64,000 nucleotides of DNA from Hyphomicrobium sp. CS1BSMeth3 (GTDB taxonomy: Bacteria; Pseudomonadota; Alphaproteobacteria; Rhizobiales; Hyphomicrobiaceae), in assembly GCF_900117415.1 (NCBI RefSeq), contig NZ_FPEI01000006.1:1364001-1428000 (forward strand). The letters run 5' to 3'. How positions within the stretch are numbered: the stretch's first letter is position 1; every line of letters starts with the position of its first letter. A program made the translations under genes and the position numbers. Positions 42,400-51,075 of the stretch are shown in pieces. The notes beneath the pieces were generated by a model that ran no database searches, was not told the DNA's origin, and was given only the letters and a program-made list of their open reading frames with translations.

Positions 42400-43791
42400 A
42401 TGACGGCCGTATATTTCATCACGCTCGCCTGTCTGGTCATCGCCGGCTACTTCATCGCAGCCCAGCGCGCGAAATCGCTACGCGCCGCACCCGGCGCCGC
42501 CTTCCACTCCCTTCCGACCTACCACGGCATGCTGGCCGCCGTTTCACTGTTCGTGCCGATGGTTCTCGTGTTCGCGATCGGCACGCCGATCGTCAAACAC
42601 CTCGCGACATCGAGCGTCTTCAGTTTCTTTCCGCCCGAGGTCGCGAACGATCCGCTGCAGCGCGGCGTGGTCCTGCGCGATGTCGGCAACATCCTCGACG
42701 GTCGCCACCAGGGTGAGCCTTCTGCCACCCTGCGCAGTGCCGCCACGAGCTTCGCTCATGTGCTCTCGACAGGCCGCCTGATTGTACTCGGTGCCGGCGT
42801 CGCCCTCGGCATTGCATCGCTGCTCCTCGTTCTGAGCCGCATCAGTGCCACCTTCCGCGCCCGCAATTTGTTCGAGCGCTTTGTCATCGCGGCGCTCGTG
42901 CTCTGCGCGCTCGTCGCCATTCTGACCACGATCGGCATCGTCTTCTCGGTGGTCTGGGAGACATATCGCTTCTTCTTCGATCCGACGCTCAAGGGCCGGC
43001 CGACCGTCACCGACTTCCTGTTCGGCACGGAGTGGAACCCGCAGGCTGCGCTTCGCGCCGACCAGGGCGACATCAAGACGGCCTACGGCTTCATTCCCCT
43101 GCTGACCGGCACGCTCCTCATCACCTTCATCGCCATCCTGGTGGCGGGGCCGCTCGGTCTCTTCTCGGCCATCTATCTCTCCGAGTACGCGACGCCGCGG
43201 TTCCGCGCCTGGGCCAAGCCCATTCTCGAGATCCTCGCGGGCATTCCGACGGTCGTGCTCGGCTTCTTCGCCGCCCTCACCGTCGCCCCGCTGATCCGCG
43301 GCTGGGGCGAGAGCTTCGGCCTCGACATCGCCTCGGAGTCGGCGCTCGCAGCCGGCCTCGTCATGGGCATGATGATCATCCCGTTCATCTCCTCGCTCTC
43401 CGATGACGTGATCAATGCGGTGCCGCAGTCGCTCCGCGACGGCGCTTACGCCCTCGGCGCCACCAAGTCCGAGACCATCAAGAAGGTCGTTCTGCCGGCA
43501 GCCCTTCCCGGTATCGTCTCGGCCTTCATGCTCGCGATCAGCCGTGCCATCGGCGAGACCATGATCGTCGTCATGGCGGCCGGCCTCGCAGCGAACCTGA
43601 CACTCAATCCCCTCGACGCGGTCACGACCATCACCGTTCAGATCAAGACCATTCTCGTCGGCGACCAAGAGTTCGACAGCGCCAAGACGCTCGCCGCCTT
43701 CGCGCTGGGCTTCGTGCTCTTCTTCGTCACCCTCGTGCTGAACATCATCGCGCAGCAGATCGTACGCAGATACCGAGAGCAGTATGACTGA
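42400..43791 (+). CDS. pstC: Phosphate ABC transporter permease PstC
   Basis: Inner-membrane permease of the Pst importer, 463 aa, longer than the E. coli protein (319 aa) because of extra N-terminal helices and a linker, as in other alphaproteobacteria. N-terminal helices are near residues 3-22 and 47-66. The conserved core, from about 230, includes 'YGFIPLLTGTLLITFIAILV', 'AIYLSEYATPRFRAWAKPIL', 'GIPTVVLGFFAALTVAP' and the EAA-type loop 'LRDGAYALGATKSETIKKVV'. ATG 42400 is the likely start. It overlaps pstA by 8 bp. Confidence 0.94.
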   Translation: MTAVYFITLACLVIAGYFIAAQRAKSLRAAPGAAFHSLPTYHGMLAAVSLFVPMVLVFAIGTPIVKHLATSSVFSFFPPEVANDPLQRGVVLRDVGNILDGRHQGEPSATLRSAATSFAHVLSTGRLIVLGAGVALGIASLLLVLSRISATFRARNLFERFVIAALVLCALVAILTTIGIVFSVVWETYRFFFDPTLKGRPTVTDFLFGTEWNPQAALRADQGDIKTAYGFIPLLTGTLLITFIAILVAGPLGLFSAIYLSEYATPRFRAWAKPILEILAGIPTVVLGFFAALTVAPLIRGWGESFGLDIASESALAAGLVMGMMIIPFISSLSDDVINAVPQSLRDGAYALGATKSETIKKVVLPAALPGIVSAFMLAISRAIGETMIVVMAAGLAANLTLNPLDAVTTITVQIKTILVGDQEFDSAKTLAAFALGFVLFFVTLVLNIIAQQIVRRYREQYD

Positions 43792-45523
43792 TATCTCCGC
43801 ACAACCCACCGCCGGTCCGCTTCGCCGCCGCGTCGATACGACGTCACCCGAGGCCCAGGCCGCCGTTCGCCGCCGCTATCGCTCCGAAGCTCGCTTCAGG
43901 ACCTATGGGCTGCTGGCGATCCTGACCGCGGCCGTGTTCCTCGTCGTGCTGCTCATCGACATCGGGGCGAGGGCACTGCCCGCGTTCACCACGACCTCGT
44001 TGCAGCTCAATGTCGCGGTGCCGAGCGACCTCGTCCCGGCGGACCAGAAGAACAATCCGGCCGCGATCCGTGGGGCGGACTTCCTTCCCGTCATGCGCGA
44101 AGCACTGAAGACGGCCATCCCCGGCGTGCAAGGCCGCGGCCCCGAGCGTACGCTCCTGCGCCTGCTGAGCCCCGGCGCGCCGGATGATCTTCGCGAGCGC
44201 CTGGCGGCCAATCCTTCGCTCATCGGCACGACGCTCAAGGTGCCGCTGCTGCTTTCTGCGACAGCCGACCTCTACTTCAAAGGCGCCGGCACGCCGATCA
44301 ACACGCGCTCGAGCCGCGGCGCGGCAACGCCGAGCGGCACGACGGGCACGATCACCGTCAGCGCACCGGGGAACGACTTCTCCGAAAACCTCGTCACGGT
44401 CAAACTCGCCGTTGCCGAGCGCGCCCAAGCACTCGCCGCCGAGGCCGAGCGCACTGCGCGCAGCTCTGCTCCCAATGCCGCCGAGCGCGCCAACGAATTG
44501 CGCGCCGAGGCCGCAGCCATGGCCGCGCGCGCCAAGGATACGGCAGCAGCGGAGACGCTCGACAGCCGCCTCCCCTCGCTGCTCGTCGAGATCAACGGCG
44601 GCCTCGTGAAAGTCAGCCAGCTCGCGGCCGACCGCATCGAGGGTGACGTCCTTCTGCCGCTCGCCTCGACGAACGAGGCAAAGGCCAGCGATTGGCGCAT
44701 CGTCACCTACGTGACGCCGGAGAGCTCGCGCAAGATCGGCGACCAGGAAGTTGCCTTTCTCGAGCGCTTCAAGGCCAATGGGCAGGTCGAAAAGGGCTTC
44801 AACTGGCGCTTCTTCACGTCGGGTGACAGCCGCGAGCCGGAGCTCGCCGGCATCCGCGGCGCGATCGTAGGCACGGCGCTCACGCTCCTGGTGACCCTGG
44901 TCCTGTGCGTGCCCGTCGGCGTCGCGGCCGCGATCTACCTCGAGGAGTTCGCGCCGAAGAACCGCTTCACCGATATCATCGAGGTCAACATCAACAACCT
45001 CGCGGCGGTTCCCTCGATCGTGTTCGGCCTTCTGGGCCTCGCCATGTTCCTGAACTTCTTCGGGCTGCCGCGATCGGCACCGCTCGTCGGAGGTCTCGTG
45101 CTGGCGCTGCTCGTGCTACCGACGATCATCATTGCTTCGCGCGCGGCCTTGAAGGCCGTGCCTCCCTCGATCAAGGAGGCCGCGCTCGGCGTCGGCGCAT
45201 CGCACCAGCAGGCCATCTTCCATCACGTGCTCCCGCTCGCCATGCCGGGCATCATGACCGGTACCATCATCGGCATGGCCCATGCTCTCGGCGAGACGGC
45301 ACCGCTCCTCATGATCGGCATGGTTGCCTTCATCGTCGACGTGCCGACCAGCGTCACTGACGCGGCAACGGTGTTGCCGGTGCAGATCTTCCTCTGGTCT
45401 GATCTGCCCGAACTTGCCTTCAAGGCGAAGACAGCAGGGGCTATTGTCGTGCTTCTCGTCTTCCTGTTCGTCATGAACGGCACGGCCATCTGGCTGCGCA
45501 AGCGCTTCGAGCGCCGCTGGTAG
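43784..45523 (+). CDS. pstA: Phosphate ABC transporter permease PstA with large periplasmic insertion
   Basis: The second permease subunit, 579 aa, almost twice the 296 aa of E. coli PstA. After a basic N-terminus and helix 1 (about 42-66) comes an insertion of about 290 residues, including an Ala/Glu/Arg coiled-coil-like stretch ('[20 protein letters not shown]') near 207-260. The normal permease core then begins near 360 with '[20 protein letters not shown]', the loop '[20 protein letters not shown]', and '[20 protein letters not shown]'. Enlarged PstA proteins occur in alphaproteobacteria, but the role of the insertion is unknown. Confidence 0.93.
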   Translation: MTDISAQPTAGPLRRRVDTTSPEAQAAVRRRYRSEARFRTYGLLAILTAAVFLVVLLIDIGARALPAFTTTSLQLNVAVPSDLVPADQKNNPAAIRGADFLPVMREALKTAIPGVQGRGPERTLLRLLSPGAPDDLRERLAANPSLIGTTLKVPLLLSATADLYFKGAGTPINTRSSRGAATPSGTTGTITVSAPGNDFSENLVTVKLAVAERAQALAAEAERTARSSAPNAAERANELRAEAAAMAARAKDTAAAETLDSRLPSLLVEINGGLVKVSQLAADRIEGDVLLPLASTNEAKASDWRIVTYVTPESSRKIGDQEVAFLERFKANGQVEKGFNWRFFTSGDSREPELAGIRGAIVGTALTLLVTLVLCVPVGVAAAIYLEEFAPKNRFTDIIEVNINNLAAVPSIVFGLLGLAMFLNFFGLPRSAPLVGGLVLALLVLPTIIIASRAALKAVPPSIKEAALGVGASHQQAIFHHVLPLAMPGIMTGTIIGMAHALGETAPLLMIGMVAFIVDVPTSVTDAATVLPVQIFLWSDLPELAFKAKTAGAIVVLLVFLFVMNGTAIWLRKRFERRW

Positions 45524-45546
45524 CCCAAATTGCTTTCGGAGAGTAC

Positions 45547-46371
45547 ATGAAGATGGATATGACCACCCAAGGCATCCAGGCTGCACAACCGTACGTGGCC
45601 GCAAAGTCCTCCACGGCGTCGAAAGTCGTCGCGCGCGGCGTGAACGTCCACTATGGCGAGAAGCACGCGCTCAAGGACGTCTCAGTCGATGTCCCCGATC
45701 AGGCGGTCATGGCCTTCATCGGCCCGTCGGGTTGCGGCAAGTCGACGTTCCTGCGCTGCATCAACCGCATGAACGACACGATCCCCATCTGCCGCGTGAC
45801 CGGCAAGATCGAGATCGACAGCAAGGACATCTACGATCCCTCGCTCGACGTCGTGCAATTGCGCGCGCGCGTGGGCATGGTCTTCCAGAAGCCGAACCCC
45901 TTCCCGAAGTCCATCTACGAGAACGTCGCTTACGGCCCGCGCATTCACGGCCTCGCCAAGAGCAAGACCGACCTCGACGAGATCGTCCAGACGAGCCTCG
46001 AGAAGGCCGGCCTTTTCAAGGAGGTCAAGGACCGTCTCAACGACTCTGGCACGGGCCTCTCGGGCGGTCAGCAGCAGCGCCTGTGCATCGCCCGCGCCAT
46101 TGCCGTGAGCCCGGACGTCATCCTGATGGACGAGCCGTGCTCCGCCCTCGACCCGATTGCGACCGCCAAAATCGAGGAGCTCATCGACGAGCTGCGCTCG
46201 AACTTCTGCATCATCATCGTGACGCACTCGATGCAGCAGGCGGCGCGCGTCTCCCAGCGCACGGCCTTCTTCCATCTCGGCATTCTCGTCGAGGAAGGCG
46301 AGACGGAGACGATCTTCACGAACCCGCGTGACGAGCGCACGCGCGACTACATCACTGGCCGCTTCGGCTGA
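45547..46371 (+). CDS. pstB: Phosphate ABC transporter ATP-binding protein
   Basis: ATPase of the Pst importer, 274 aa. Walker A is 'GPSGCGKST' (59-67), followed by '[20 protein letters not shown]', the Q-loop '[20 protein letters not shown]', the signature '[16 protein letters not shown]', Walker B '[13 protein letters not shown]' and the switch His in '[20 protein letters not shown]', all specific for PstB. It ends the operon: no phoU or phoB follows, which differs from many relatives. A bidirectional-looking terminator (46384-46412) separates it from the convergent ldtR. Confidence 0.97.
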   Translation: MKMDMTTQGIQAAQPYVAAKSSTASKVVARGVNVHYGEKHALKDVSVDVPDQAVMAFIGPSGCGKSTFLRCINRMNDTIPICRVTGKIEIDSKDIYDPSLDVVQLRARVGMVFQKPNPFPKSIYENVAYGPRIHGLAKSKTDLDEIVQTSLEKAGLFKEVKDRLNDSGTGLSGGQQQRLCIARAIAVSPDVILMDEPCSALDPIATAKIEELIDELRSNFCIIIVTHSMQQAARVSQRTAFFHLGILVEEGETETIFTNPRDERTRDYITGRFG

Positions 46372-46383
46372 TCCAAAAAGAAA

Positions 46384-46412
46384 GGCGGGAGCCGCAATTC
46401 GCGCCTCCCGCC
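46384..46412. terminator. Bidirectional-type terminator between pstB and ldtR
   Basis: An 8-bp GC stem GGCGGGAG / CTCCCGCC with a 13-nt loop lies in the 67-bp gap between the convergent pstB and ldtR genes. On the minus strand it is followed by TTTCTTTTTGG, a good U-tract for ldtR. On the plus strand the tail is GGAATTCC, which is weaker, so it may be more efficient for ldtR than for pst. Confidence 0.8.
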
Positions 46413-46438
46413 GGAATTCCTGCGCATTTCCGTTGCGA

Positions 46439-46948
46439 CTACAGCCGGTAGCGGATCTGGTCCGACCAGAAGCGCTCGAGCCGGATGAGGGCACGATTGA
46501 GGCCCTGGACGTCGCCCTGGTTGACCTCCCCGACCACCTCGAGCGAGCCGAGCTGGCGGTGATACAGCTTATCGACGACATCGCAGGCCGCCATGCCCTT
46601 GGGCGTCAGGCTGACCTTCACCGAGCGGCGGTCCACCTCGGAGCGCTTGTAGTGAAGATAGCCCATGTCGACGAGCTTCTTCAGGTTGTATGAGACGTTC
46701 GAGCCGAGGTAATAGCCGCGCGTCTTGAGCTCGCCGGCTGTGAGCTCACTCTCGCCGATATTGTAGAGAAGCAGCGCCTGTACGCTGTTGAGCTCGGCAC
46801 CACCCTCGCGGTCGAACTCGTCCTTGATGACGTCGAGCAACAGGCGGTGGAGCCGCTCGATCAGGCGCAGGGCCTGCAGATACTCGCCGCGGAAATCCTC
46901 GCCCGTGGCCGCATCCCGCGGGCGGACTTTCTCCAGTACTGCACTCAT
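46439..46948 (-). CDS. ldtR: MarR-family regulator, LdtR-like
   Basis: A 169-aa MarR-type winged-helix regulator resembling LdtR of Liberibacter and Sinorhizobium, which controls an L,D-transpeptidase and other envelope genes. The DNA-binding part includes 'ELNSVQALLLYNIGESELTA', 'GELKTRGYYLGSNVSYNLKK' (recognition helix) and the wing 'DMGYLHYKRSEVDRRSVKVS'. The C-terminal helix 'LIRLERFWSDQIRYRL' closes the dimer. ATG 46948 is clear. An A+T-rich upstream region (about 47010-47080) probably holds its promoter and possibly its own operator. Assignment as LdtR rather than another MarR rests on visual similarity. Confidence 0.8.
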   Translation of the reverse strand: MSAVLEKVRPRDAATGEDFRGEYLQALRLIERLHRLLLDVIKDEFDREGGAELNSVQALLLYNIGESELTAGELKTRGYYLGSNVSYNLKKLVDMGYLHYKRSEVDRRSVKVSLTPKGMAACDVVDKLYHRQLGSLEVVGEVNQGDVQGLNRALIRLERFWSDQIRYRL

Positions 46949-47105
46949 AACGCTTGCCTCCAGATCAGTGGGTGCGTCCCAACCGATAGGCTTCGAATTA
47001 AGTCGGAGGCTACATGAGGAAATTAAATCTTACGCTAATACACATACTAAATAAACGATTGATTATTGGCCCATTTTTGCACTCGGAAAATGCCGGATCC
47101 TGTAC

Positions 47106-48206
47106 CTAGGCGAGCATTTCCTGCATTTTCTGCCGCGCCGGCAACCGGACGTGGTGGGCCTCGGTCGGCGAAAAGATCGCATCGAGCATAGCGGCGCTGA
47201 CTTCCTCGATCCGCGCGGGCCGCCAGTTGGGTCGCTCGCCCCGTGCAATGAGGCGGGCGCGCACGCCGGCGTGGATGTCCGGGAGCTCCATCATGCGGCA
47301 GGCTACGGCGTGCTCGAGTTCCAGCACTTCGGAGAGTTGCATCGCGGACGCTTCACGGACCAGACGGTGCGTGACGGCGAGCGCCGTCGGCGAGCGCTCG
47401 AGAAGGCGCGCACGCGTCGCCTCGGCCCAGGCGGCGTAAGCCCCCCGCTCGCGCTCCAGGCGCGTGATGATTTCGGCAACGGTGCCCGCGCCGAACGTGC
47501 GCGTGATGACCTCGCCGAGGGCCAGGATGGGAGCAGGCCCCGGATCCCGGTGGCGCGTATCGAGGAGCGGATCGACGGGCTCGGCATCGACGAGCGCGGC
47601 CATGATCGTGTCGTGCTCGGAGGCCGGGATGCAGTGCGTCGCAATCCCGAGGTGATAGGCATCGGCGGCGCCGATGCTCTCCCCCGTCAGCGCCATGTAC
47701 ATGCCGATGTCTTTCGGCATGCGCGAGAATGTGTGGGCAAGGCCGTAGTTGGGAATGAAACCGATGCCGGTCTCGGGCGTGGCGCATTTGTAGTGCTCGC
47801 CGGCGACACGATGCGTCCCGAAGCGGCTGATGCCATTGCCGCCCCCCATGACTGGCCCGTTGATCAAGGACACCGTCGGCTTGGTGAAACATTCGGCCAG
47901 CCAGACCAGCGAGATCTCGTCGCCGAGTGCCTTCTCCACCGCCTCGATGTCCTGGTCGGCGAGTGTGGCCATCTCGATCACATCGCCGCCCGAACAGAAG
48001 ATGCCCTCAACGGCCGAGCGGATCACCACGGCATAGACCAGCGGATCGCGCGCATACTTCGGCAGGTTCTCTGCAAGGCGGGCCCGCGCGGCGATGGTCA
48101 GCGCATTCCGCTTTTCGGGCCGCGCCAGCGTGATGAGTGCCAGCGCCCCGCGCCGCTCGCACAGGAGCCCATCCGCAACCTCTTCTGCCGCGGTCCCACC
48201 GCTCAT
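47106..48206 (-). CDS. Enoyl-CoA hydratase/isomerase family protein, HIBCH-like with altered catalytic Asp
   Basis: A 366-aa crotonase-family protein with the length and C-terminal extension of 3-hydroxyisobutyryl-CoA hydrolase (valine catabolism). It has 'SAVEGIFCSGGDVIEMATLA' and the oxyanion hole 'NGPVMGGGNGISRFGTHRVA'. In 'CATPETGIGFIPNYGLAH' Glu145 is conserved, but the position of the second HIBCH catalytic acid, eight residues later, is Asn153 instead of Asp. The C-terminal 'WRPARIEEVSAAMLDAIFSP' resembles the HIBCH end. Activity may be altered or the substrate different. It stands alone on the minus strand between ldtR and the extensin-like gene. Confidence 0.85.
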   Translation of the reverse strand: MSGGTAAEEVADGLLCERRGALALITLARPEKRNALTIAARARLAENLPKYARDPLVYAVVIRSAVEGIFCSGGDVIEMATLADQDIEAVEKALGDEISLVWLAECFTKPTVSLINGPVMGGGNGISRFGTHRVAGEHYKCATPETGIGFIPNYGLAHTFSRMPKDIGMYMALTGESIGAADAYHLGIATHCIPASEHDTIMAALVDAEPVDPLLDTRHRDPGPAPILALGEVITRTFGAGTVAEIITRLERERGAYAAWAEATRARLLERSPTALAVTHRLVREASAMQLSEVLELEHAVACRMMELPDIHAGVRARLIARGERPNWRPARIEEVSAAMLDAIFSPTEAHHVRLPARQKMQEMLA

Positions 48207-48371
48207 TCAGGCGTTCCTCGTAGTGATGCTTTGGAACATCACCTTAGCGAACGACCGCGCCCTCCGCCATTGGATGGCCGGATAGGAGGGTCACGATGTA
48301 AGCGCAGATGTCCGATGATTCTCGTGCGGCAAAGGCAACCGCACAGGACTGTCGATCGTTGAACGGGACCG

Positions 48372-49694
48372 ATGGCACTCAAAAGCTGCGACCGGATGGG
48401 CATTCGTACGATCGGCGGTCCCATGGCCCTGGCGCTTGCGCTACTGCTCGCCACAGGCGCAGCGGCAACCGTGCCCCTGCCCGAGCGCAATCCCGTGCGC
48501 GAGGCTGAACTGCCGCTCCCCGAGCGCAATCCGATGCGTGAAGCCGAAATGCCGCTGCCGGAGCGCAATCCAGTGCGGGAGGCCGAGTTGCCTCTACCCG
48601 AGCGCAATCCCCTGCGCGTCGCGCCGGAGGCCAGCGCAGAGGCAAGGCGAGACAAGCGCGGGACGTGGCCGAAGCTGCTCCCCGGCGCGCCCGAGATCCT
48701 CAAGACATGGAGCGAGGAAGAGATCAGCGCCGAGCGCGCGCGCTGCACCGAACTTCTCAAGGATGTGGATGCGGAAACTGAACCCGCTGATCCCGTCCGC
48801 GATGGCGGTTGCGGCTCGCCGGGCCCCGTCAAGCTGATCAGCATCGGCAAAGCCATGAAGGTCAGCGTTTCGCCGCCTGCGACCATGACCTGTGACCTGG
48901 CGGCCGCCTTGGCGCAGTGGATGGAGAAGGACGTGCAGCCGGCAGCGCGGCGCCTGCTCGGCAAGCCCGTCACTAAGATCAGCAACATCAGCGACTATTC
49001 GTGCCGCAATGCTCCGGGCCGCACGACCACCCGGCTCAGCGAGCACGCGCTCGCCAATGCCCTCGATATCCGGGACTTCATCACCGAGAGCGGCGAGGTC
49101 GTCGATCTCAAGCGCGACTGGGGTCCGACCACGCGCGACATCGCTGCCCAGATCGCCGCCGAGAAGGCAGCCGAAGCCGCGCGCAAGGCCGCCGCCGCAG
49201 CGGCGGAGGCTGCGGCCAAAGCTGCCAGGGAGGCCGCTGCCAAAGCGGCCGCCGAGAAAGCAGCAAAAGGCAAGGGTGAGACAAAGGCCGAGGCAAAGCC
49301 CGAAGTAAAGGCCGACCCTAAGGCGGCCGCCAAGGCAGAGCCCAAAACCGAGGAGAAGGAAGAAGCGGCACCCGAGGATACCGCACAGCTATCGCCGCGC
49401 GAGCGTCGTCGTCTCAAGCGTGCCGAGCGGCAGAAGGCTCGCCAAGAGGCCCGCGAAGCGGCAAGAGAGGCCGCCCGCATCGCCCGTGAAAAACCGCCGG
49501 CACTGATCCCGACGTCGTCATCTCTCGCGGCGGCCGCGGAGAAGCCCGGCCCGCGCGGACAGTTCTTGCGTGAGATCCACGAGGCGGCGTGTGGCACGTT
49601 CGGAACCGTGCTCGGTCCCGAGGCCAACGAGGCCCACCGCGATCACTTCCATCTCGACATGGCCAAGCGCCGCTACAAAAGCTTCTGCGAGTAG
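48372..49694 (+). CDS. Extensin-like domain protein with N-terminal repeats and Ala/Lys-rich insertion
   Basis: A 440-aa secreted protein of the extensin-like C-terminal (M15-related) family found in rhizobia. A signal sequence ('ALALALLLATGAAA') is followed by four tandem PLPERNP repeats of 13 residues. The domain begins near 115 with 'EEISAERARCTELLKDVDAE' and has 'AMKVSVSPPATMTCDLAAAL', 'SDYSCRN', 'TTRLSEHALANALDIRDF' and the final 'NEAHRDHFHLDMAKRRYKS'. Between the last two blocks sits an insertion of about 130 residues rich in Ala, Lys and Glu (about 256-390), which splits the domain. Peptidoglycan hydrolase activity is suggested by the fold but unproven. Start: ATG 48372, with later Met codons possible. 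Confidence 0.85.
   Translation: MALKSCDRMGIRTIGGPMALALALLLATGAAATVPLPERNPVREAELPLPERNPMREAEMPLPERNPVREAELPLPERNPLRVAPEASAEARRDKRGTWPKLLPGAPEILKTWSEEEISAERARCTELLKDVDAETEPADPVRDGGCGSPGPVKLISIGKAMKVSVSPPATMTCDLAAALAQWMEKDVQPAARRLLGKPVTKISNISDYSCRNAPGRTTTRLSEHALANALDIRDFITESGEVVDLKRDWGPTTRDIAAQIAAEKAAEAARKAAAAAAEAAAKAAREAAAKAAAEKAAKGKGETKAEAKPEVKADPKAAAKAEPKTEEKEEAAPEDTAQLSPRERRRLKRAERQKARQEAREAAREAARIAREKPPALIPTSSSLAAAAEKPGPRGQFLREIHEAACGTFGTVLGPEANEAHRDHFHLDMAKRRYKSFCE
48474..48620 (+). repeat. Tandem 39-bp coding repeats (PLPERNP units)
   Basis: Three full 39-bp units and a partial fourth encode PLPERNP followed by (V/M)REAE(L/M) in the extensin-like protein. Units start at 48474, 48513, 48552 and 48591. 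Variation is almost only at single positions, so the array probably expanded recently by slippage or unequal recombination. It lies between the signal peptide and the globular domain, a place where length changes are tolerated. Confidence 0.9.
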
Positions 49695-50267
49695 CTATCC
49701 CGCGGCGCGGCCAAGCGCCTCCATGTCGGCGAGCCACTGAGCGCGCTTCTCGCCGGAAACACCTTCGATGGAGCCGTGAATGGTGCTGCGGATCGGGCCC
49801 ACGCCGAGAAAGCCGAGGATATTGCGCTTCAGCATCTTCAATGCGTGCGCGCCGAAGTACCAGCGGTAGATGAAGCCCGGCATCCCCATGGTCATGACGA
49901 TCCGCGCCGACTTGCCTTTCCACGGCGTCGCGAATTTTCCCGTCTTCGCCGGCTCGAAAATATCCGGCTGGATGACGCGCTCGAGAAATCCCTTGAAGAT
50001 CGCCGGCAGCGTACCGAGCCAAAGCGGAAAAATGATCACCATGTGATCCGCCGCCTGGATGGCGGTACGTGCCGCAGCAAGATCGGGCTCGAGGGCCTGC
50101 AACGAGCGGTAGCCGCCGCGCAGAATGGGATCGAATGTCATACTCGCCGTGTTGAAAAGCGATACTTGGTGTCCCGCGCTCTCGGCTCCCCGCATGTAGG
50201 CCTCGGCCAGGGCGCCGCAGTAGGTGCCGGGCAGCGCATGGCCGACGATGATGACGATCCGCGCCAT
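49695..50267 (-). CDS. Flavodoxin-fold NAD(P)H oxidoreductase (Flavodoxin_2/KefF-like)
   Basis: A 190-aa flavoprotein of the NQO1/KefF/MdaB flavodoxin-2 family. The FMN/FAD loop is 'IVIIVGHALPGTYCGALAEA' at residues 4-23, then 'DHMVIIFPLWLGTLPAIFKG', the family P-L-W-x-G-x-x-P-A-x-x-K-G block, and 'IVMTMGMPGFIYRWYFGAH'. It is expected to reduce quinones with NAD(P)H. ATG 50267 matches the family N-terminus; a long upstream extension is not coding. Its stop abuts the extensin-like stop with no base between (convergent). Confidence 0.9.
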   Translation of the reverse strand: MARIVIIVGHALPGTYCGALAEAYMRGAESAGHQVSLFNTASMTFDPILRGGYRSLQALEPDLAAARTAIQAADHMVIIFPLWLGTLPAIFKGFLERVIQPDIFEPAKTGKFATPWKGKSARIVMTMGMPGFIYRWYFGAHALKMLKRNILGFLGVGPIRSTIHGSIEGVSGEKRAQWLADMEALGRAAG

Positions 50268-50439
50268 GGCGGCAGCTCCTTTCGGCTGGTGCCAAACCTC
50301 TGTGCCTGCGCGGAACGCCGTTCGCCTTGATAATGCGCAAGGATCGCCCGCTGGGGTGCCCACAGCGCGCTGTCCTTCGCCGTATTCCTGTTCTAGATGC
50401 ACCTTGGCCGAATCTCCGGCTACCGACGAGGACCGCCAC

Positions 50440-51066
50440 TTGGGACGACCACCACGACCGCAAACAGCCGCAAGGGCAAAGGACGGCGACAGCGAAGCCG
50501 AAACCCGTATCGCACCCGATCCGCTGGCGGTCGTGCTCCCGGCGCTCTCGGCACTCGCCGCGATCGCCTCGATTGCAGCCGTGAACTGGGTCGGTCAGGA
50601 GCGCATACCGGACGGCACGCGCGGCCGGCGCAAGGTCGGCCTCGTGCTCCGCGATCTCGAGTCGTGCTGCCTTGGCCTGCAGGAAATCTTCAAGCGCCTG
50701 AACCGCAATCCGAGGCTCTTTGCCGGCGAGGGCGCGGCGTCGGCTTCACCGCTGAAATTCGGCGTGCACGGGCCGCGCATCGACGCAGGCCTCGCGCGCA
50801 TCTATCACCAGCTCATGAACGACGTCGCATCCATGCTGGTGCTCGCCTCGCAGAATGCCTTCGACATCATGGCCGCGGTCGAGGATGGCGAGATCGTCGC
50901 GCCGGAGCCGATCTACTTCGGCTTCGGCGAGCAGCAGGACCGGCTCAACAAGCTCATCCAGGAGCGCGCGAGCCTCAAGACATTGGTCGAAACGGGTCTC
51001 GAGATCGCCAATGCCCTGCAGGCGCTCGTCACCGACTTCAAGAAGTACAAGGTCGAGGGGACCTAG
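50440..51066 (+). CDS. Hypothetical single-pass membrane protein
   Basis: A protein of about 208 aa of unknown function. After a short polar N-terminus ('RPPRPQTAARAKDGDSEAET') a hydrophobic segment 'VVLPALSALAAIASIAAVNW' (about residue 30) predicts one membrane helix. The remainder is helical, with 'KVGLVLRDLESCCLGLQEIF' and 'DRLNKLIQERASLKTLVETG' suggesting coiled coils. The start is uncertain: TTG 50440 is favoured by GAGGA upstream, and the frame stays open to 50224 in sequence without coding character. It ends 9 bp before the convergent FMN oxidase gene. Confidence 0.65.
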   Translation: MGRPPRPQTAARAKDGDSEAETRIAPDPLAVVLPALSALAAIASIAAVNWVGQERIPDGTRGRRKVGLVLRDLESCCLGLQEIFKRLNRNPRLFAGEGAASASPLKFGVHGPRIDAGLARIYHQLMNDVASMLVLASQNAFDIMAAVEDGEIVAPEPIYFGFGEQQDRLNKLIQERASLKTLVETGLEIANALQALVTDFKKYKVEGT

Positions 51067-51075
51067 GATACGCGC

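Noticed and set aside
50224-50439. N-terminal extension of the hypothetical membrane protein, overlapping the upstream region of the flavodoxin-fold gene
   Set aside because: The codons look non-coding, and a TTG with GAGGA at 50440 gives a simpler start.
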